Shown here piece after piece: positions 35,989 through 44,634 of a stretch of DNA of 64,000 nt (positions are counted from its first letter, which is position 1; every line of letters starts with the position of its first letter). Made by a program: the position numbers and the translations under genes. The stretch spans positions 1 through 64,000 of the forward strand of contig CBDCPD010000004.1 of the NCBI GenBank assembly GCA_965220095.1, written 5' to 3'. The notes below the pieces were generated by a model, which made no database searches, was not told the DNA's origin, and was given only the letters and a program-made list of their open reading frames with translations. This stretch comes from Bin87 sp965220095. GTDB taxonomy: Bacteria > Chloroflexota > Dehalococcoidia > Lucifugimonadales > UBA3495.

Positions 35989-36041
35989 ATATTAACTATA
36001 GATATTTGTAAGTATATTAACCGGGCGCGAACCGGGCCGGC
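35968..36041. repeat. Large inverted repeat at end of rep-like gene
   Basis: The outer arms GCCGGCCCGGTTC and GAACCGGGCCGGC (13 bp, perfect) enclose a second pair, CCGGTTAA / TTAACCGG (8 bp). The inner loop is AT-rich (AATATTAACTATAGATATTTG-like). The element overlaps the stop codon. The AT-rich centre in a GC-rich cruciform fits either a strong terminator-like structure or part of a replication origin (unwinding element). Confidence 0.7.
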
Positions 36042-36592
36042 ACCACAATGGGGGGGAAAAACTTGGAACTGGCAGCTTGAACGGTGAATGTTTCGGCAAC
36101 TTCGGTCGTTTTATGCCCGGTAAGGATGAAACCATTCGTGGGAGGGCCCTATGATCTGGTGGCTTGGCTACAGCCAATACGGCTCGCCGCGTAAGCGGGC
36201 TCTAGTCAAAGATGGTCCAACTTCCGCTACTTCAGGTTGCTGCCCCGGGTTCGCACCACCGGGGAGTTACGCCTGTGTCCGCATAGACGTAGGGGAGAAG
36301 GTATCGGTGTGAGGATAGGCGGGTAGGTGTTGGCGAACATGCGCCCATTCTCGTTGACCTATATCTATGGCTATGCGTATACCCCAAGGTCCGCCAACAC
36401 GTATACACGTATACACGTATCCGCCTATTCACCTACCTTCGGTTAGAAAGCCAGACCATAATCGCACCCAAGTCCCACGGGTAGACCGAATGACGTTACC
36501 ACGTGCAAATCAGGTTGATTGTCCACTCACAACCACTCTCGCCGAGAGTAGCGTCTAAATAGGGGACTCCCTATACCGGTGTTATCGTTACT
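36042..36592. other. Candidate replication origin / iteron region
   Basis: No gene is present between the rep-like and DnaC-like genes. At about 36388-36422 ACACGTAT occurs three times in tandem. GGATAGGCGGGTAGGTG (36313-36329) has an inverted relative around 36414-36436 (CGTATCCGCCTATTCACCTACC-type). An ATAGGG-GACT-CCCTAT palindrome at about 36559 lies just before the DnaC-like start. Repeats of this kind next to an initiator gene are typical of iteron origins; function is inferred. Confidence 0.45.
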
Positions 36593-38002
36593 ATGGAAAA
36601 CCTGAGTGATATCCTGCGCCGTACCGTCTCGAACCGGCCCAGTCGCCCGGTCGATGACACGGCTCATGATCAGCCAACTCGTTCTGATGTCGGGAAGTGC
36701 CGGATCTGCAATGGCGTGGGATGGCTGACGACCAACGTTCCCGTCACCGACCCTGATTTCGGGCAGGTTTATCCGTGTGAATGTCAGAAGTCCGATCTCA
36801 ACGGTGCGCGGCGTAGCCGAGCCCTGGAGCGTTACAGCCGGCTGGGAATTCTCCGAGCGTCTACTTTTGCTGCTGTGAACCCCGATGGTCCCGCGGATGA
36901 CATTGTCAGTACCCGTGCCTTCGTCGCGGTTCTGGATGCGGCAGTACGCTACGCTGAGGATCCGGTCGGTTGGTTTACCATCATTGGCCCCAGCGGCGCT
37001 GGCAAGACCTATCTGGCCGCTGCGATCGTCAACCGGCAAATCGACCTGGGCAACCCTGCCCTGCTGGTCACTGCTGCTGACCTGTTGGATTACCTCAGGA
37101 CCGGCTTTGACAACGACTACGAAGAATCCAGCTTCGCCGATCTGTTCGAACAAGTCCGGAATGCTTCGTTCCTGGCGTTGGATGACTTGCCGGTTAGTCC
37201 CACGACGTCGTGGGGTCAGGACCGGTTGTTACAGCTGCTGGCGCACCGCCATTCGGTGCGCTTGCCAACCGTGATCACCGTGCGGGGTTCCCTTGACCAG
37301 GCGGATGATTTCCTCAGAACCCGCCTCGATACTGCCGACGGCTTCTCCAAGGTGTACAGCTTGGGCCGCCCGGTAAATGTCGCCATGCGCAAACTGGGAG
37401 AGATATCCGCGGCTATGGCGGACCGCATGACGTTCGATTCTTTCCGGACCGACGGTGGCGGCATATTCACTCCCGAGGAGGCCGCCGCTTTTGCCGTTGC
37501 CCACGCCTACGTCAAACGTTGGGCCCATGCCGAACGTCCGAATGGATGGCTGATGCTCATGGGGCCCTATGGAGTGGGCAAGACCCACCTGGCCGTGGCG
37601 GCTGCCGTGGTGCGCCGGGATCTGGGCGATGATGTGTACTTTTCCACCATCGCCAATCTGCTGGACCACCTACGGGCTGCTTATAGTCCTGATAGCGCCG
37701 TCGCTCACGCTGACCTGCTGATGCGGATCAGCAGTGCCCAGTTGCTGGTGCTGGATGACCTGGGAGCGGAGCGCAGCACACCCTTCGCCGAGGATAAGCT
37801 CCTCCAGATCGTCAATCACCGCTATGAGGAGCGTCTGCCCACCATCATCACCACGTCGGACCGGTTGTCCGACATTGATGCGGCCCGCCCGCGTATCGCG
37901 TCGCGCCTCCTGGACAGGATGGTGGTTACCGTTCTGCAACTGCAGGGGCCAGACTATCGTAGACACAGCGTTCCCGGGGGAGAAAGCGCTCAGTGTCCAT
38001 AG
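36593..38002 (+). CDS. Tandem DnaC/IstB-like AAA+ protein (double helicase-loader domain)
   Basis: The protein has 469 residues with two complete AAA+ modules. An N-terminal cysteine cluster (CRICNGVGW, then YPCECQ) resembles the zinc-binding N-terminus of DnaC/DnaI. Module 1: Walker A IGPSGAGKTYLAAAI (about 130), Walker B FLALDDLP. Module 2: Walker A MGPYGVGKTHLAVAA (about 322), Walker B LLVLDDLGAE, sensor TIITTSDR. DnaC-type proteins load the replicative helicase; normally one AAA+ module per chain is found and IstB has one too. The internal duplication is unusual. It lies downstream of the DnaA-domain protein and the iteron-like region, fitting a replication role for an integrated plasmid or phage. 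Confidence 0.8.
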   Translation: MENLSDILRRTVSNRPSRPVDDTAHDQPTRSDVGKCRICNGVGWLTTNVPVTDPDFGQVYPCECQKSDLNGARRSRALERYSRLGILRASTFAAVNPDGPADDIVSTRAFVAVLDAAVRYAEDPVGWFTIIGPSGAGKTYLAAAIVNRQIDLGNPALLVTAADLLDYLRTGFDNDYEESSFADLFEQVRNASFLALDDLPVSPTTSWGQDRLLQLLAHRHSVRLPTVITVRGSLDQADDFLRTRLDTADGFSKVYSLGRPVNVAMRKLGEISAAMADRMTFDSFRTDGGGIFTPEEAAAFAVAHAYVKRWAHAERPNGWLMLMGPYGVGKTHLAVAAAVVRRDLGDDVYFSTIANLLDHLRAAYSPDSAVAHADLLMRISSAQLLVLDDLGAERSTPFAEDKLLQIVNHRYEERLPTIITTSDRLSDIDAARPRIASRLLDRMVVTVLQLQGPDYRRHSVPGGESAQCP

Positions 38003-38341
38003 ACCTCAGCCAGACAATGACGTTGCGGACGTGCTGCCCCATCCGGTATTGCGCAGACCGGGAGTCAATCGGCATGAGCGCCTTTGCGGCGGGATCGATG
38101 CGGACGAGCAGTTGGCGAGATGGACTTCGCCTGACGGTACCGGGGGGATTTAATGACGCTATCGGGTAGAATTAGAGGCAACCTGGCGCTCAGATACTCG
38201 TTTGAGCGCGGTGGCCAGCCGGTCGAGGCGCTGGAGCATGCCTGACACGGCCTCTGTGCAGGGCAATGCATCTATGGTCAGGCTAACGATGGTCCATCAA
38301 CGCGGGGTTGTCCGGAGTGCGCGCCGAGTGGAGGTACGCAG
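38003..38341. other. Intergenic, nothing recognised
   Basis: No supported gene. The last bases before 38342 contain GGAGG, the ribosome binding site of the HNH gene. Confidence 0.4.
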
Positions 38342-39043
38342 TTGGCGAAGGCAGTAAGCAGTCTGCGCCCCCACATCGTGCAGGTGATGGCGGCCCGACA
38401 GGGGCGTATTCTGAGCACGGAAGAGATTTATGAGATGGTCGCTGCCTCGGGAGTGGCTGATTTTAACCCGAGGGCGAAGCGGGACCGGAACCTGGTCAAT
38501 CGGGAACTCTCGGATCTGGCTGGCTATACCACGCAGGGCCACAGCCGTCCGTCTCCCCAGCTGATCATCAGGGTCAGCCGCGGCCGCTATCTGTACCGCG
38601 AGCCCGACCGGCCGATGGACGTGGCGCTGCTGCAGGAGTACCTGGAGCCGGTGGAGGTGTACGAGAAGCGCCCGGCCCGCCGGCGGGGTGACGGTAATCA
38701 GCGCCAGAACGTGCCGGAATCGGTGCGGATGGCGCTGTACTCGGTGCAGCGGGGCGTGTGCCCCGGCTGCGGCTTCCACCAGCCGCATCATCTCAGGTTC
38801 GAGGTCGACCACATCGTGGCCTTGAGCGACGACGGAGAGCACGAGGCCCGCAACCTGCAGCTGCTGTGCCCGTGCTGCAACCGGGTGAAGGGAACGCAGG
38901 GGAGCCAAGGTTTCCGCATGAAGATGGCAGAGCTGCGGGCCCACAACGTGGGGACAGGTGTGATGGTGGACGAGCGGGAGGCGGATCTGACCGGCCGGAG
39001 GCTGGCGCAGTACCACCAGGAGAATGGGGATGCGGCGTCCTGA
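38342..39043 (+). CDS. HNH endonuclease
   Basis: The protein has 233 residues. The TTG at 38342 is chosen as start because GGAGG lies 7 nt upstream and no earlier start is in frame. Residues 1-100 form a helical region resembling a small DNA-binding domain. The HNH module is at about 138-185: VCPGCGFHQPHHLRFEVDHIVALSDDGEHEARNLQLLCPCCNRVKG, that is, CPGC and CPCC zinc ligands, the DH pair and the N of RNLQ (broken here into short parts: VCPGCGF, EVDHIVAL, NLQLLCPCCN). HNH nucleases with this layout occur in mobile and restriction contexts. It stands alone on the plus strand downstream of the replication genes. Confidence 0.8.
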   Translation: MAKAVSSLRPHIVQVMAARQGRILSTEEIYEMVAASGVADFNPRAKRDRNLVNRELSDLAGYTTQGHSRPSPQLIIRVSRGRYLYREPDRPMDVALLQEYLEPVEVYEKRPARRRGDGNQRQNVPESVRMALYSVQRGVCPGCGFHQPHHLRFEVDHIVALSDDGEHEARNLQLLCPCCNRVKGTQGSQGFRMKMAELRAHNVGTGVMVDEREADLTGRRLAQYHQENGDAAS

Positions 39044-39178
39044 TGGCGGAGGGCGCTGCCGAGTAACGGGACGGGGACGTGAGGACAAGGTACGTGTTTT
39101 GGTGTCCCGTTTCAGTGGTTTAGTCTACTGATCGGGAACCAACGGCGGCAGCAACCCAGCGTCGTTGGGTGTTACGTA

Positions 39179-39478
39179 CTACTGTCGCCAGTGGTCTGAG
39201 ACGGCGTCGCCGGAGCGATACGGGGTGTCATAATCGCGCAGTCCCTCGTTCCAGACGCGGCGAACGATCTCGGCGGGCATATCCCGTACCTCACGCTGCA
39301 GTGGAAAGCCCACGCCGGGGGTGCCGGAGAAGGTGAGTTTCACCAGGTCGGTCTCATCGGTGGTGATCTCCACGCGCAGGCTCGCGTCGGCCCTGAGTTC
39401 CTCGATCAGGTTGACCAGCTGGTCCAGGGCGTCGGCCAGCGCCAGCTCGGTTACGATGGGTTTTAGTTGTTCCACCAT
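39179..39478 (-). CDS. Small hypothetical protein
   Basis: The protein has 99 residues from the ATG at 39478 (GGAG upstream); the longer frame reads through Arg/Pro-rich shadow sequence. It has an N-terminal helix (VEQLKPIVTELALADALDQLVNLIEELR), then a beta-hairpin (LRVEITTDETDLVKLTF) and a C-terminal RRVWNEGLRDYDTPYRSG. I recognise no family. It lies 142 bp downstream of another small hypothetical gene on the same strand. Confidence 0.5.
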   Translation of the reverse strand: MVEQLKPIVTELALADALDQLVNLIEELRADASLRVEITTDETDLVKLTFSGTPGVGFPLQREVRDMPAEIVRRVWNEGLRDYDTPYRSGDAVSDHWRQ

Positions 39479-39620
39479 CGGCTGCTCCACGGCGGAAGGT
39501 CTACGGTGGGGTCGCCCATCCGGTCCACGGGCGACAACCGGCCCGCCGGGGCAATTGTCGCACAACGGGACGCCCGTTCCAACGGCGGGGATTTCACCGT
39601 GGTCACCGCGAAGAAGTCGC

Positions 39621-40124
39621 TCAGGCAGGGGGCAGCGGGATGGGCCCTGAGGGCTGGTGTCCGGTGTGCCCGGCAGCGGGCAGCAGAGGCGGCATCTGGC
39701 CGGTGCGATAGGCTCGGTCAATCTGGGGGAGCATCCACTCGCCGGCGGTGGTGTTGTCGGGCAGCACGATGTTGGCCAGGAACTCGGTCTCGATGGTTGA
39801 GATGCCGGCGGTTACGGCCTCCAGCTTGGCCTTGATGACCAGCAACAGTGCCCGCCACCTCTGACGGCAGGCCTGGTCATGGGCTTCCTGCTGGGCTCGG
39901 GCGCTGCGCTCCCGGGGCGGATTGTGGTTGGTGTAGCGGAAGTCCTGGGGATCGGGCAGTTCCAGGACGAAGCGAATGCGGCGGTTCTCCATGGCGAAGA
40001 TGACGGTGGCCAGATTGCCCTGGGTGGCATAGGCGAAGCCGTCAGCTCCGTACCTCTCGAGGGTTTCCTCGATCTCATTGCGCGTGCGTATGGCGCTGAC
40101 GGTGGTGTTGCGGGCGTAGGTCAT
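39621..40124 (-). CDS. Hypothetical helical protein
   Basis: The protein has 167 residues from the ATG at 40124 (AGGTGA upstream). MTYARNTTVSAIRTRNEIEETLERYGADGFAY, then an IRFVLELPDPQDFRYTN strand region and a helix-rich KAKLEAVTAGISTIETEFLANIVLPDN...GEWMLPQIDRAY are visible. This pattern (ATVIF..ENRRIRF.L.LP, ALLLVIKAKLEAV, EFLA.IVLP.G.T) is one I associate with uncharacterised phage or plasmid proteins in Chloroflexi and Actinobacteria, without known function. It supports the view that 34-40 kb is an integrated element. Confidence 0.6.
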   Translation of the reverse strand: MTYARNTTVSAIRTRNEIEETLERYGADGFAYATQGNLATVIFAMENRRIRFVLELPDPQDFRYTNHNPPRERSARAQQEAHDQACRQRWRALLLVIKAKLEAVTAGISTIETEFLANIVLPDNTTAGEWMLPQIDRAYRTGQMPPLLPAAGHTGHQPSGPIPLPPA

Positions 40125-40396
40125 GGCGTTCACCTGGGGGAGGAGAAGACGCTGTCGTGCTGGGTGGACATCTGGGTGGACATATTGTAGCGGGTGGAGT
40201 ACAGCATTGTGGCGCCCCGGAGGTACTGTCCCGGAGGTAGCTGTCAATGAATGCAGAGGGACGGTAGCCCGAGCGGTGCGACGCGTATCTCCAGTCCTCC
40301 CTGCGGTCCTTCCGTCTCACGGAAAAGCCATCGTCCCGGACCAGCACACGTGTGGAGTATGATTTGGTCCAGTCCCGCTGTGCAGGAGGTTTCACC

Positions 40397-41530
40397 ATGA
40401 GATTCGCGGCATTCACGACCGTGGCGGCGTCGGCGGGAGGGGCCACCAACGCCGCCGAGATGCTGGATAATATCAGGCAGCAGACCGTGTTGGCCGAGGA
40501 ACTGGGCTTCGAGGCCATGTGGTTGGGCGAGCATCACTTCGGCCCCTACGGGATCGGCGATCTTCCCAATCCGATACTGCTGGGCGCGGACCTGGCGGCG
40601 CGGACGTCCCGGATCCGCATCGGACAGATGGCCAACATAGCTCCCTGGTGGCATCCGATCAGGCTGGCCGAGGACCTGGCGATCCTGGACAACCTGACCG
40701 AGGGTCGGATTGAGGTCGGCTTTGGCCGGGGGATCTGGCCCTACGAGGGTCCCCAGTTCCACGCCAACGCCGACCCACGCAAGGACGCGGAGAACCGGGA
40801 ACTGTTCCGGGAGACCATCGAGGTCGTGCGGAAGATATGGTCCGATGAGTACTTCTCCCACCAGGGAGAAAACTACAGTTTCCCCGCCGACAACACCGTT
40901 TTCTCCCACCCATCATATCCGCCTGATCCGTCCTGGCAGGATGGAGAGCGGGTGACCCGGCTGCGTGTAACGCCGCGGCCCTACCAGAAGCCCCACCCTC
41001 CCCTGTGGATGACGGTATCGACCGATCGGTCGGTGGCCACTGCCGCCGAATTGGGACTGAAAGCCTGCTACTGGCAGCCCCCGCCGCTGCGGATCCGGCA
41101 GCGGATGGAACTCTATGCCGAGACGCGGTCGAAACTGGAAGGTCGACCGTTCAGCCTGGGAGAGGATCAGGCGGTGATGCGCTCGACCTACGTGGCGTCC
41201 TCCATGGAGGACGCCAGGCGGGAGGCCGAGGCTGGGATCATGTCGGCGTTCATATTCAACGACCCGTTCCGAGGGCGGCAGGTGTTCACCAACCCGGGCG
41301 AGGAGCTGAACGACGACGTCAGGCTGGACTGGGATTTCCTGGAGCCGCGTACCCTGTTGGTGGGTTCGCCAGACCATGTGGTGGAGAAGATTCAGGAGTT
41401 GCGGGAGGTGTGCAGCCTGGACTGCTTGCTGGTTGAGTTTGCCCACAGGGGCGTCCCTCAACGGAAGATTCTCCGGAACCTGGAGAATTTCGCCACCCGG
41501 GTCATGCCGCGCTTCACTGGTGGCGGCTGA
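40397..41530 (+). CDS. LLM-class (luciferase-like) flavin-dependent monooxygenase
   Basis: The protein has 377 residues from the ATG at 40397, which has a textbook AGGAGGT 6 nt upstream. It is a bacterial luciferase-family TIM barrel: QTVLAEELGFEAMWLGEHHFGPYG (36-60, with the EHH motif), SRIRIGQMANIAPWWHPIRLAEDLAILDNLTEGRIEVGFGRG region (about 80-120, cut: PWWHPIRLAEDLA, GRIEVGFGRG), PLWMTVSTDRS and LLVGSPDHVVEKIQEL. The family oxidises organic substrates using FMNH2 or F420H2; the substrate cannot be predicted. It is free-standing. The 3' end runs against a truncated gene on the other strand. Confidence 0.88.
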   Translation: MRFAAFTTVAASAGGATNAAEMLDNIRQQTVLAEELGFEAMWLGEHHFGPYGIGDLPNPILLGADLAARTSRIRIGQMANIAPWWHPIRLAEDLAILDNLTEGRIEVGFGRGIWPYEGPQFHANADPRKDAENRELFRETIEVVRKIWSDEYFSHQGENYSFPADNTVFSHPSYPPDPSWQDGERVTRLRVTPRPYQKPHPPLWMTVSTDRSVATAAELGLKACYWQPPPLRIRQRMELYAETRSKLEGRPFSLGEDQAVMRSTYVASSMEDARREAEAGIMSAFIFNDPFRGRQVFTNPGEELNDDVRLDWDFLEPRTLLVGSPDHVVEKIQELREVCSLDCLLVEFAHRGVPQRKILRNLENFATRVMPRFTGGG

Positions 41531-41535
41531 AAGCC

Positions 41536-41755
41536 GCGCACCAAACCCAATCAGGTATTCGGCTGGCACGTAGCGCTGCTGAGCCAGTCCATCCAGAATG
41601 CGCAGCATTCGCCGCTGGGTGAAGTCGGGCCGGCCGGAGGCGGCCGCCACCAGGTCAACCAGCTGCGCCAAACCCTGACGGTAAGTTTCGGCGCACTGGC
41701 GATGACTGCGGCGGAACCAACCGGCGCGGTGTCCACAATATCGGCAATGGCCCAT
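41536..41755 (-). pseudogene. Truncated zinc-finger hypothetical gene
   Basis: The minus-strand frame from 41755 begins MGHCRYCGHRAGWFRRSHRQC and continues ETYRQGLAQLVDLVAAASG...RRMLRILDGLAQQRYVPAEYLIGFGAR. It is a convincing N-terminus with CxxC...C zinc ligands, like the zinc-ribbon plus SHOCT-type proteins of Chloroflexi. The frame stays open only as antisense of the oxidoreductase gene, so the real gene has lost its 3' end at about 41535. Confidence 0.55.
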
Positions 41756-41807
41756 CGCGGTCTCCCGGGTGAAACTGAGGCCAATGATAGGGCATTGCGG
41801 AGGCAGA

Positions 41808-41923
41808 GGTAACTGTTCAGACTTGAGGGGACCTCCAGCCTTTCCGACTGGTTGTAGACGGATGGCCAAGCACAGAATCTGCTTTGCAAACCGATCTCGT
41901 CCCCTCAAACGTGAACACTTACC
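41808..41923 (+). mobile_element. MITE copy 1 (about 114 bp)
   Basis: The terminal inverted repeats are GTAACTGTTCAGACTTGAGG (left) and the complement of its relative CCTCAAACGTGAACACTTAC (right). The flanks repeat GGCAGA (or GGCAGAG), consistent with a 6-7 bp target duplication. The interior has no coding capacity. A near-identical element in the same orientation lies at 63358-63470. Confidence 0.8.
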
Positions 41924-41938
41924 GGCAGAGACCCGTGG

Positions 41939-41967
41939 TTGACAGTTATTGCCGAATGGTATAGTAT
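41939..41967 (+). promoter_or_regulatory. Strong sigma-70 promoter of candidate ncRNA
   Basis: Perfect TTGACA at 41939-41944, a 17-nt spacer, then TAGTAT at 41962-41967. No open reading frame follows before the terminator at 42238-42278. Confidence 0.65.
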
Positions 41968-41973
41968 GTATTG

Positions 41974-42278
41974 CGAACGCTGGGGTGGCCGGGACACTCC
42001 ACCCGTTACGAACTGAAGGGCAATGGGCCCGTCAGCACCGGAGGTGGGAAGTGGTTTCGCTGATCACGCTGAACCATAGATGGCAAGGTGACACGGTCGG
42101 CCCGGTGGGTGGCGCTGCCGCGGCCTGATTCGCTCCCCGCAATCAGAGCCGCCCTGAGAACAGGCAGAGTTGCCGACCGGGCCATCAACCGGCATTCGGG
42201 GTTCCCGCCAGGGAATGGCCGAGCCGATACCGAACGTGAGCCAGGGGCCGACCCTCCATCGGCGCCTGGCTCTTTTTA
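41974..42278 (+). ncRNA. Candidate structured small RNA, about 305 nt
   Basis: The transcript is bounded by a consensus promoter at 41939 and an intrinsic terminator: stem GAGCCAGG-G-GCCGA with TCGGC-G-CCTGGCTC (13 pairs, one G-G mismatch), followed by TTTTTAT. Inside are several self-complementary helices: CGGTCGGC with GCCGACCG (long range, about 42105/42175), GGCCTGATT with AATCAGAGCC (about 42121-42151), CCTG/CAGG and GGCCAT with ATGGCC (about 42179/42221). No ORF is present. I could not match it to RNase P, tmRNA, SRP RNA or a cobalamin riboswitch by their conserved cores; a divergent 6S RNA is possible. The call rests on signals and structure only. Confidence 0.55.
42238..42278 (+). terminator. 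Intrinsic terminator
   Basis: A GC-rich stem of 13 pairs with a 7-nt loop (CCCTCCA) and TCTTTTTAT tail on the plus strand. The minus strand has no T-run, so it does not serve the convergent NurA gene. Confidence 0.75.
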
Positions 42279-42396
42279 TGAGTGATCTTCCTGGCATTCG
42301 GGGGTAGCTGCCGCCGGCATCACGGCCGCCGGTGAGACTGACCGCTGGAGTTGAAACCTGACCACTGTAGGGGGCCGGCCTGACGGGAAGATGGGC

Positions 42397-43623
42397 TCAG
42401 ACCCAGGGCCTACGCTTGGATGTGGCCTTGGCGGACTCCGGAGTGGGCAGGCCGCGCTGTTCCAGGAGCATGAGGGTCAGGCGGCGGAACTCCTCCCGGT
42501 CGTGGCCGGAGATGACGGCCTGCTCGTGGGCCTCGGAGATGGCCACCGGATAGCCCAGACCCAGTTCGCACTGTTTGACCAGCATGGCGTGGCTGAGGGC
42601 CAAAAGCTCCGGGTCGTCGGCCAGCCAGTCGGGGACCTCGACGCGGGCGATCTCGGCGCCGCCGTTGAGATAGTAGAAGTGGCTCCACTCCTGGCCGGTG
42701 GCCAATCCCAGGGCGAAGCGCGCCGCCAGGTGGCTGGACCGGTACAGGGGCGAACGGTGGCCCGGTTCCAGCACCAGCTCGAACAACTCACGGTCGTCGA
42801 AGCCGGCGGCGGCGTCGCAGGACGCCAGGTCGGAATGGCGGGCGGTGCAGAGACGGTTGCAGTCGGCATCGGCCTGCTCGCAGAGCATGAGGCGGAGGGC
42901 GCCGGCGACCTCGGTGGTGCGGGGCCGTGAGGTGTAGGCGGCCACGGCCACCGGACGCCGGTTGGTGGACGCAGCCCGCAGGCGGGCCAGGGCGGGCTGC
43001 AGGCGTTCTGCGATGAGTACGTCGGCGACGTAGCGGGGATAGTTGCCCCGCTGCAGGTCCCAGAAGGCCAGGGTGCCGTCCAGCAGGGCCAGGACCAGCC
43101 TGTCATCGGGCAGGTTCTCCACGGCGTCGGCCAGGCGCTCCACCTCCCGCACCGTGCGCAGCGCGCCCAGCAGGGGGCCGGCGATCAGGGTCTCGCCGCG
43201 CGCGTCGTCGGGAGAACGGAGGTACAGGTCGGCGTCGTCCACGGCCAGGGTGGGTTCGTTGAACAGTTGGCAGCCATGGTTCTGACCGTAGGTGATGGCG
43301 CAGCCGCCCAGGTTGATGAGGTGGCAGCGCAGGGGCAGGTGGCGGTCCACGTCGATGTGGGAGCCGTCCACGGACAGCGCGGTCCAGTCCTGGGGAACCT
43401 GGGGCGGCGGCCGGCTGCCCAGCAGGCCCTCGGGGCCAGTGCGGGCGGAGATGTAGGGACGGCGTCCCACCGCGGCGGTGCGGAAGGCCGCCTCGCCGGC
43501 GGGCACGGCGAGCGCCCGGTCGATGGCGTCGTCCAGGCGCCGGCTGCGGCTCTGGATGTTCGGGGCCAGGCCGTCCAGTGCGGACAGCAGCTGATATGTG
43601 GTGAGACCCAGGTCAAGCGCCAT
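42397..43623 (-). CDS. nurA: NurA-domain 5'-3' nuclease
   Basis: The protein has 408 residues. TALSVDGSHIDVDRH (82-96) carries the conserved Asp-Gly-Ser of NurA. Further blocks are DADLYLR, VLALLDGTLAFWDLQ (second catalytic Asp), VAAYTSRP, and the C-terminal GYPVAISEAHEQAVISGHDREEFRRL that closes NurA domains. NurA is a 5'-3' single/double-strand nuclease that works with the HerA ATPase in end resection; no herA gene is in this window. It starts 22 bp after the DUF5679 gene and is probably co-transcribed with it. This pair is common in Dehalococcoidia-like genomes, to my knowledge. Confidence 0.8.
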   Translation of the reverse strand: MALDLGLTTYQLLSALDGLAPNIQSRSRRLDDAIDRALAVPAGEAAFRTAAVGRRPYISARTGPEGLLGSRPPPQVPQDWTALSVDGSHIDVDRHLPLRCHLINLGGCAITYGQNHGCQLFNEPTLAVDDADLYLRSPDDARGETLIAGPLLGALRTVREVERLADAVENLPDDRLVLALLDGTLAFWDLQRGNYPRYVADVLIAERLQPALARLRAASTNRRPVAVAAYTSRPRTTEVAGALRLMLCEQADADCNRLCTARHSDLASCDAAAGFDDRELFELVLEPGHRSPLYRSSHLAARFALGLATGQEWSHFYYLNGGAEIARVEVPDWLADDPELLALSHAMLVKQCELGLGYPVAISEAHEQAVISGHDREEFRRLTLMLLEQRGLPTPESAKATSKRRPWV

Positions 43624-43645
43624 GATGCCGGGATGAGCGAGCCGG

Positions 43646-43813
43646 TCAGGGAAGGACGCCGATGCGGAACTTCCTGGTGCCGCAGTCCGCGCAGGTGGAC
43701 CGGGTGGCGGCGCGGCCGTTCTTCATGGTGACGGCCTCGATGTCGCGGGATGCGGTCTTGGCCTTGCACTTGACACAGTATATCTCGACGGGTTCCGAGG
43801 GCGTGGCGGTCAT
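43646..43813 (-). CDS. DUF5679 mini zinc-ribbon protein
   Basis: The protein has 55 residues and begins MTATPSEPVE. YCVKCKAKT and TCADCGTRKFRIG give two CxxC pairs separated by about 20 residues, with the MKNGRAAT segment between them that marks DUF5679. The family is short, bacterial and of unknown role. It is immediately upstream of nurA on the same strand. Confidence 0.75.
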   Translation of the reverse strand: MTATPSEPVEIYCVKCKAKTASRDIEAVTMKNGRAATRSTCADCGTRKFRIGVLP

Positions 43814-44140
43814 CGGCGGCTCCTGGAGCGGGAATGGTTGTCTCCATTGTAACCCGCCGCCGCTCCGACGTGACCCGCAGCCGGCTGGCGACGGTTTGCT
43901 GACACTGGTCCTTTACGTCGGCAGGAGCAGGGCAAGTGGAATGGTCTCACCGCTGCCCGCCCGCGGTGGACTTACCAGGCAGGTTGCGCTGCTCGTTGCA
44001 TACCATACGTTCATCATTGCTGGACAGCAGGTTCCGTGAAGGCCGCCTGTTGGAACCCCAGGGCGGTCATGGACCATGCGGATGTGGCCGATAGATCATG
44101 GCGATCTACATTGTGATGTGATTGGATGAGGCAATCCACC
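43814..44140. other. Intergenic, nothing recognised
   Basis: It separates the start of the DUF5679-nurA operon from the 3' end of the next minus-strand gene. No promoter pair or RNA structure was convincing. Confidence 0.4.
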
Positions 44141-44539
44141 TCACCAACGCTGCGCTCGTGTCCGCGCGTTTATCTCAGACCCAATTCGGGTCAGGTCCCT
44201 GATATGAGACATCACCTGTTCTCGCTCCTCTCTACTCAGGTACCGCCGGTACCGACGAAAAGTGTGCCCGAACTGGCGTGTTCCATCTTGAAGCCGCTCC
44301 AAACGCTGGGTCTGGTTGTCGTTGGGTGTGGCCGGTCCCAGCATCAGCATGGGGAATTCCTTCACACGCCCGCGTCGCACCGCGGCATCTCTTAGAATCC
44401 GGTAGATGGCTGCAAGGTGCCGAGCGATCTCGGCTCTCTCTTCCGGTGTACCCTTTGGAACGCGATCAGCTGCCGTGGTCGCCGCCTTCGCTAGCTGTCG
44501 CCCTATCGTCAGGAATGTGTACGCCCGGGATATCATCAT
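44141..44539 (-). CDS. Hypothetical basic protein
   Basis: The protein has 132 residues with GGGAG just before the start codon. It is largely helical and Arg-rich (EERAEIARHLAAIYRILRDAAVRRGR, FGHTFRRYRRYLSREEREQVMSHIRDL). No family is recognised. It stands alone on the minus strand. Confidence 0.5.
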   Translation of the reverse strand: MMISRAYTFLTIGRQLAKAATTAADRVPKGTPEERAEIARHLAAIYRILRDAAVRRGRVKEFPMLMLGPATPNDNQTQRLERLQDGTRQFGHTFRRYRRYLSREEREQVMSHIRDLTRIGSEINARTRAQRW

Positions 44540-44634
44540 CTCCCATCACCAGAAGCGCCGTCGGGTACGATGTTACCACCTGGCAGAAAATACCTGCCCC
44601 TTCCGGATCAAGCCCTCAGTCCGCAGGATAGGTC

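Noticed and set aside
36388..36422. ACACGTAT tandem repeats as a CRISPR array
   Set aside because: Units are 8 bp with no spacers; better explained as iteron-like repeats.
40913..41755. Minus-strand zinc-finger gene continuing through the oxidoreductase
   Set aside because: Only the part outside the oxidoreductase gene (41536-41755) is protein-like; the rest is antisense read-through, so only the fragment is annotated.
41974..42278. Candidate RNA as RNase P or SRP RNA
   Set aside because: The conserved GAGGAAAGTCC-type and GGAAGCAGCC-type cores are absent on both strands.
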